Below are positions 5,661 to 8,372 of a stretch of 8,372 nucleotides of DNA, piece after piece. Made by a program: the position numbers and the translations under genes. Numbering within the stretch: position 1 is the first letter of the stretch; every line of letters starts with the position of its first letter. The notes beneath the pieces were generated by a model. That model was not told where the DNA came from. It made no database searches and worked only from the letters and a program-made list of their open reading frames with translations. This DNA comes from Chrysiogenia bacterium (lineage in GTDB: Bacteria; JAGRBM01), in assembly GCA_020434085.1 (NCBI GenBank), contig JAGRBM010000068.1, forward strand, positions 1-8,372, read 5' to 3'.

Positions 5661-7118
5661 CTATTCTTCGCGCTTCTTGAGGAAGGCCGCGTAGAAGATC
5701 ATCGAGCCCAGCCCGAGCAAGGCCAGTAGCAACCCGTAGCGTGCAATCCGGCTGAGTTTCTCGTTCCTTCGCAGCACCGAGAGATTCTCTTCGAGTCCCT
5801 TGCGCTGGGTTCCCAGAACCGCGCGCAGCGACTCGACTTCCTCGAAGTCCTTCACGCGCACAACCGCCTCGTCGCAATACATCGCGCGCTTCTTCCAGCG
5901 ATACTGGGTGATCATTCCAGGGAAGGGGTCGGGATACCAGCCCACGACCGAGAGCTTCAGGTGATAGTCGCCCGGCTCACGCACGACGTCGTCGACGGGA
6001 ATCGCGTATTGCCAGACCGGTTCGATTTCATTCTGCACGAGCAACGGCGGCCGTGCGTCCCCGCGCGGGTCGAGCCGCCGGTCGAAGAGTTCCCAGGCAC
6101 TCCAGATGCCGTCGCGCTGCTCCATGCCCGCACTGCCCACGCTCTTGTCGGTCCAGGTCCGGTAGAGGCTCGCCGTGAGGGTCTCGGCCTTGAAGGCGCT
6201 GTGCCAGTAGGCGCGCGGTTCCAGTCCCACGCGGATCATTGTCTTTCTGTCTGGATTGAGCCCCATGTGCAGCGGCACCTTCAGGAAGAAAGGCGCCATG
6301 GGCCGGTTGCTGCCGTTGATATTTCCCGGCAGGAAACAGGGAATCTTCGCCTCGGGCGGTTCATCGATTTCCCTGATTTCGGAGTCCAGGAACAACAGTT
6401 CCTTTTCCAGGTGAACGATCTGCTCGCGATGGGAGCTGTTCATCCGGTCGAACATGCCAAAAAGGACCAAAACAATGATCGGCCCGATGACGTAGATCAG
6501 TAGCTGGGAGAATCCCGACGGCGCCCTTTCCGCGGCGCGCCATGCTCCGACGCTGCTCTGGGCCTGCCTTCCCAGCTCACCCAGCATTGCCGTTCCCGGA
6601 CGCGCATGCGGATGGCGCGCGTACCACTTTTCAAAGACAATTCCGCACGAGATGCATTCATCGCTCTGGGGCTGCGCGGCGCCGCAACTGGGGCAAACGA
6701 TATCGTTTTCGCCGGGCAGGTCCTCGAAGGGGGTGGCCGCGCGGCGAGGGGGCTCGAGCGGCGCCGGCTGTTGCGCTTCGGGTTCGGGCTGCGACGGGAC
6801 CTCGGCCGCTACTTCCTGCGCTTCGTCTTCCGGAACATCCGGCTCGAGTTCTTTGGAAAACGTATGGAAGTAGAGTCGAAGCCGCTGCTGCTCGGCTTCG
6901 CGGGCATCCTTGTCCAGGCGTCCTGCGCGGTGCAACTCGAGCAGGTAGGTTCGAAAGCTCCCCTGGGAAAAGGCCAGTTCGCGTCCCATCAAAAAGAGTT
7001 CGAAGCGGCGCGCGGCCTCGGCATGCAGGGCCTGCTCCTGGGGGTCCGCTGCAAAGCGTCCCAGAATCACCTGGGAGAATCGCGCGAGGCGGTCCTTTTG
7101 CTTGGCAGAGAGTTCCAC
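5661..7118 (-). CDS. Unrecognised membrane protein with cytoplasmic zinc ribbon and large periplasmic domain
   Basis: No family is recognised. The 485-aa protein has a helical N-terminal region (1-90), a Pro/Glu-rich linker (about 92-135), a Cys4 zinc ribbon (Cys142, Cys145, Cys155, Cys158) ending in CGIVFEKW, TM1 (about 204-222), a region of about 240 residues, and TM2 (about 462-479) followed by KKREE. The charges suggest both ends are cytoplasmic and 223-461 periplasmic. Stretches at 228-252 and 424-457 look like coiled coils and could pair as a stalk; between them are Trp/Tyr/Pro-rich segments that look beta-rich. The start is GTG at 7118, 6 bases after the lipoprotein stop, with no good ribosome site, suggesting translational coupling. 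Its stop is 2 bases from the stop of the convergent regulator. A shared envelope role with the lipoprotein is inference. Confidence 0.85.
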   Translation of the reverse strand: MELSAKQKDRLARFSQVILGRFAADPQEQALHAEAARRFELFLMGRELAFSQGSFRTYLLELHRAGRLDKDAREAEQQRLRLYFHTFSKELEPDVPEDEAQEVAAEVPSQPEPEAQQPAPLEPPRRAATPFEDLPGENDIVCPSCGAAQPQSDECISCGIVFEKWYARHPHARPGTAMLGELGRQAQSSVGAWRAAERAPSGFSQLLIYVIGPIIVLVLFGMFDRMNSSHREQIVHLEKELLFLDSEIREIDEPPEAKIPCFLPGNINGSNRPMAPFFLKVPLHMGLNPDRKTMIRVGLEPRAYWHSAFKAETLTASLYRTWTDKSVGSAGMEQRDGIWSAWELFDRRLDPRGDARPPLLVQNEIEPVWQYAIPVDDVVREPGDYHLKLSVVGWYPDPFPGMITQYRWKKRAMYCDEAVVRVKDFEEVESLRAVLGTQRKGLEENLSVLRRNEKLSRIARYGLLLALLGLGSMIFYAAFLKKREE

Positions 7119-7124
7119 GGCGAT

Positions 7125-8288
7125 CTACTTCGTCGGCTCCATCGAGGGCGCTTCAGGCAATGGTTGTTCAGTCGGCAAGCTCGTTTGCGGCGGCTCGGGG
7201 GGCTGGCGCTTCGCATATCCGAGCAGGAAGGGAACGTCCTTGCGCAGCGTTCGGGCGATGCTCTCCACCTGCCGGTAACTCGTGCAGCGCAGAACCGGAG
7301 TGGGCACGCAGCCGCCATCGAGTTCGCGGTCCAGCAGCACCGCGCCGTTGGGCCAGACAAGCCGGACCCGCATGTGCGCGACGGCAACCCATTCGCCAAG
7401 TCCGACCACTGCCAGGTAGGCAGGCTCGGGCACGATCCCCAGATAGACAGGCTCAACGACCAGCGTGGGCATCAGCGGCTGGGCAGGGGGCGCCTCCAGC
7501 GCAAGGGAGTTGATATTGAGTTCGGGAACCAGTTGCTGGGCGAGCATGCGACCGATGGCGCTGTGCACCGTCTGGTAGTTCTGCAGCGCCACGGGATCGA
7601 AAAACCACTGATTGTCGTAGGCCTCGGGGATCCAGTCCTCGCGCGTGCCGGCAATGGCCAGATTGATCGGCTGGAGCTCCAACGCGCTCTTGCGGCTGAC
7701 CTTGAGATACTCGCGCAGCACCTGATCGATGAAGGAACTCAGCGCTTCGCTCTTGGCACGTTCTTCGACCGAGCCGCCGGCATATCCAGCCGACCAGGTG
7801 GCGTAGAAAAACTCGTGCTCCCCCTCGCAGGGCTCGGTCGTGATGGCCCGGAATCCATACTGCGCGCGAATCTCGTATTGGATCACCGAATCCTCAATCA
7901 CGCGGCGGATGTAGTCGTAGCGGCGAATGCACAGATCGGCGCTCTTGGGGGAGAAATCCGAAGGGCCGTCGCGATCGCTGAGCAGCATCTCCAGCGCCTT
8001 GGCAAGCGGGTAGGCGTAGTCACGCTCCTCCAGGTAGACCGATTCCTGGGGGTAGACCTGCGCGTCATTCTCGGGGCGGCTGAACTTGATCTGCTCGGGC
8101 GCGCGCATGTCGCTCACGCTGAACTCGACCCAGGGCCCGATCCAGGTATCCACGCGTTCGTGCGTGATGTCCCCGCTGTCCATGAACAGCGGAGTCTGAT
8201 AGTCCACGCGCAGCTCGGCGCAGGCGCCCGCAAAAAGCGAAATCGCCGCAATCAGATAGATGGTTGAAGAACGGATTGCTCTTGGCAC
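7125..8288 (-). CDS. Unrecognised probable outer-membrane lipoprotein
   Basis: No family is recognised. With the GTG start at 8288 it is 387 aa: a basic n-region, a hydrophobic stretch (STIYLIAAISLF) and a lipobox-like FAGAC with Cys23. The -3 residue is Ala instead of the usual Leu, so plain signal-peptidase I cleavage is possible. Ala at +2 fits outer-membrane sorting. The mature part is alpha/beta-looking with four more cysteines (120, 154, 327, 335) that could form disulfides, and ends in a Pro-rich tail (about 363-387). ATG at 8330 would add 14 residues (401 aa) but lacks a ribosome site and makes an overlong n-region, whereas GTG 8288 is preceded by GAGGCGGGAG. It is the first gene of a two-gene operon with the zinc-ribbon membrane protein. 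The function is unknown. Confidence 0.85.
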   Translation of the reverse strand: MPRAIRSSTIYLIAAISLFAGACAELRVDYQTPLFMDSGDITHERVDTWIGPWVEFSVSDMRAPEQIKFSRPENDAQVYPQESVYLEERDYAYPLAKALEMLLSDRDGPSDFSPKSADLCIRRYDYIRRVIEDSVIQYEIRAQYGFRAITTEPCEGEHEFFYATWSAGYAGGSVEERAKSEALSSFIDQVLREYLKVSRKSALELQPINLAIAGTREDWIPEAYDNQWFFDPVALQNYQTVHSAIGRMLAQQLVPELNINSLALEAPPAQPLMPTLVVEPVYLGIVPEPAYLAVVGLGEWVAVAHMRVRLVWPNGAVLLDRELDGGCVPTPVLRCTSYRQVESIARTLRKDVPFLLGYAKRQPPEPPQTSLPTEQPLPEAPSMEPTK

Positions 8289-8372
8289 CTGGCTCCCGCC
8301 TCGCTTGGTTCGGCCCACGCCGGGGACCATAGCACGGGGTGAGGCGGCATCACCAATCGATTGCCAAGCCCC

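Noticed and set aside
6606-8267. Long plus-strand ORF (553 codons) opposite both right-hand genes
   Set aside because: It runs antisense across two genes, has Arg/Gly/Leu-rich composition without motifs, and the minus-strand proteins show a signal peptide, membrane helices and a Cys4 ribbon. I treat it as a shadow frame.
8326-8356. Promoter-like TTGGTG and TATGGT for the lipoprotein operon (minus strand)
   Set aside because: Each hexamer matches only 4 of 6 consensus bases and the spacer is 19. It would fit the GTG 8288 start, but it is too weak to call.

Overview
The window is GC-rich, densely coding bacterial DNA with six genes and no RNA genes, mobile elements, CRISPR or phage signals. 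The organism is Gram-negative: a queuosine/Sec cluster in the order tgt-yajC-secD-secF, a lipoprotein whose +2 residue suits outer-membrane sorting, and CRP-type regulation. The Cys4 ribbon ending in CGIVFEKW, the short SecD (511 aa) and the class II phosphodiesterase-like domain joined to a CRP-type regulator suggest a deltaproteobacterial lineage in the broad sense (Myxococcota/Desulfobacterota-like). That placement is inference.

Left part (1-3986, minus strand): tgt, yajC, secD and the first 270 codons of secF form one co-directional cluster. Tgt makes the queuosine-pathway base exchange in tRNA. YajC, SecD and SecF are the accessory complex of the SecYEG translocon and use the proton-motive force to finish protein export. 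Tgt and YajC overlap by 4 bases (TTGA). SecD and SecF are 24 bases apart. YajC and SecD are separated by a 170-base gap with hairpin-forming sequence and an AT-rich island.

Middle (3987-5658): a 136-base divergent intergenic region, then a plus-strand gene that is the most unusual item here. It encodes a class II cyclic-nucleotide phosphodiesterase-like domain with most of its metal-binding residues replaced, fused to a complete CRP/FNR-type regulator (cyclic-nucleotide-binding domain plus winged helix-turn-helix). It looks like a transcription factor carrying a dead or repurposed phosphodiesterase domain.

Right part (5661-8372, minus strand): a two-gene operon of unrecognised families. The upstream gene encodes a probable outer-membrane lipoprotein. 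Six bases downstream of its stop starts a protein with a cytoplasmic zinc ribbon, two membrane helices and a large periplasmic domain bounded by predicted coiled coils. This operon meets the regulator gene tail-to-tail with only 2 bases between stop codons. Bases 8331-8372 hold no gene that I can see.
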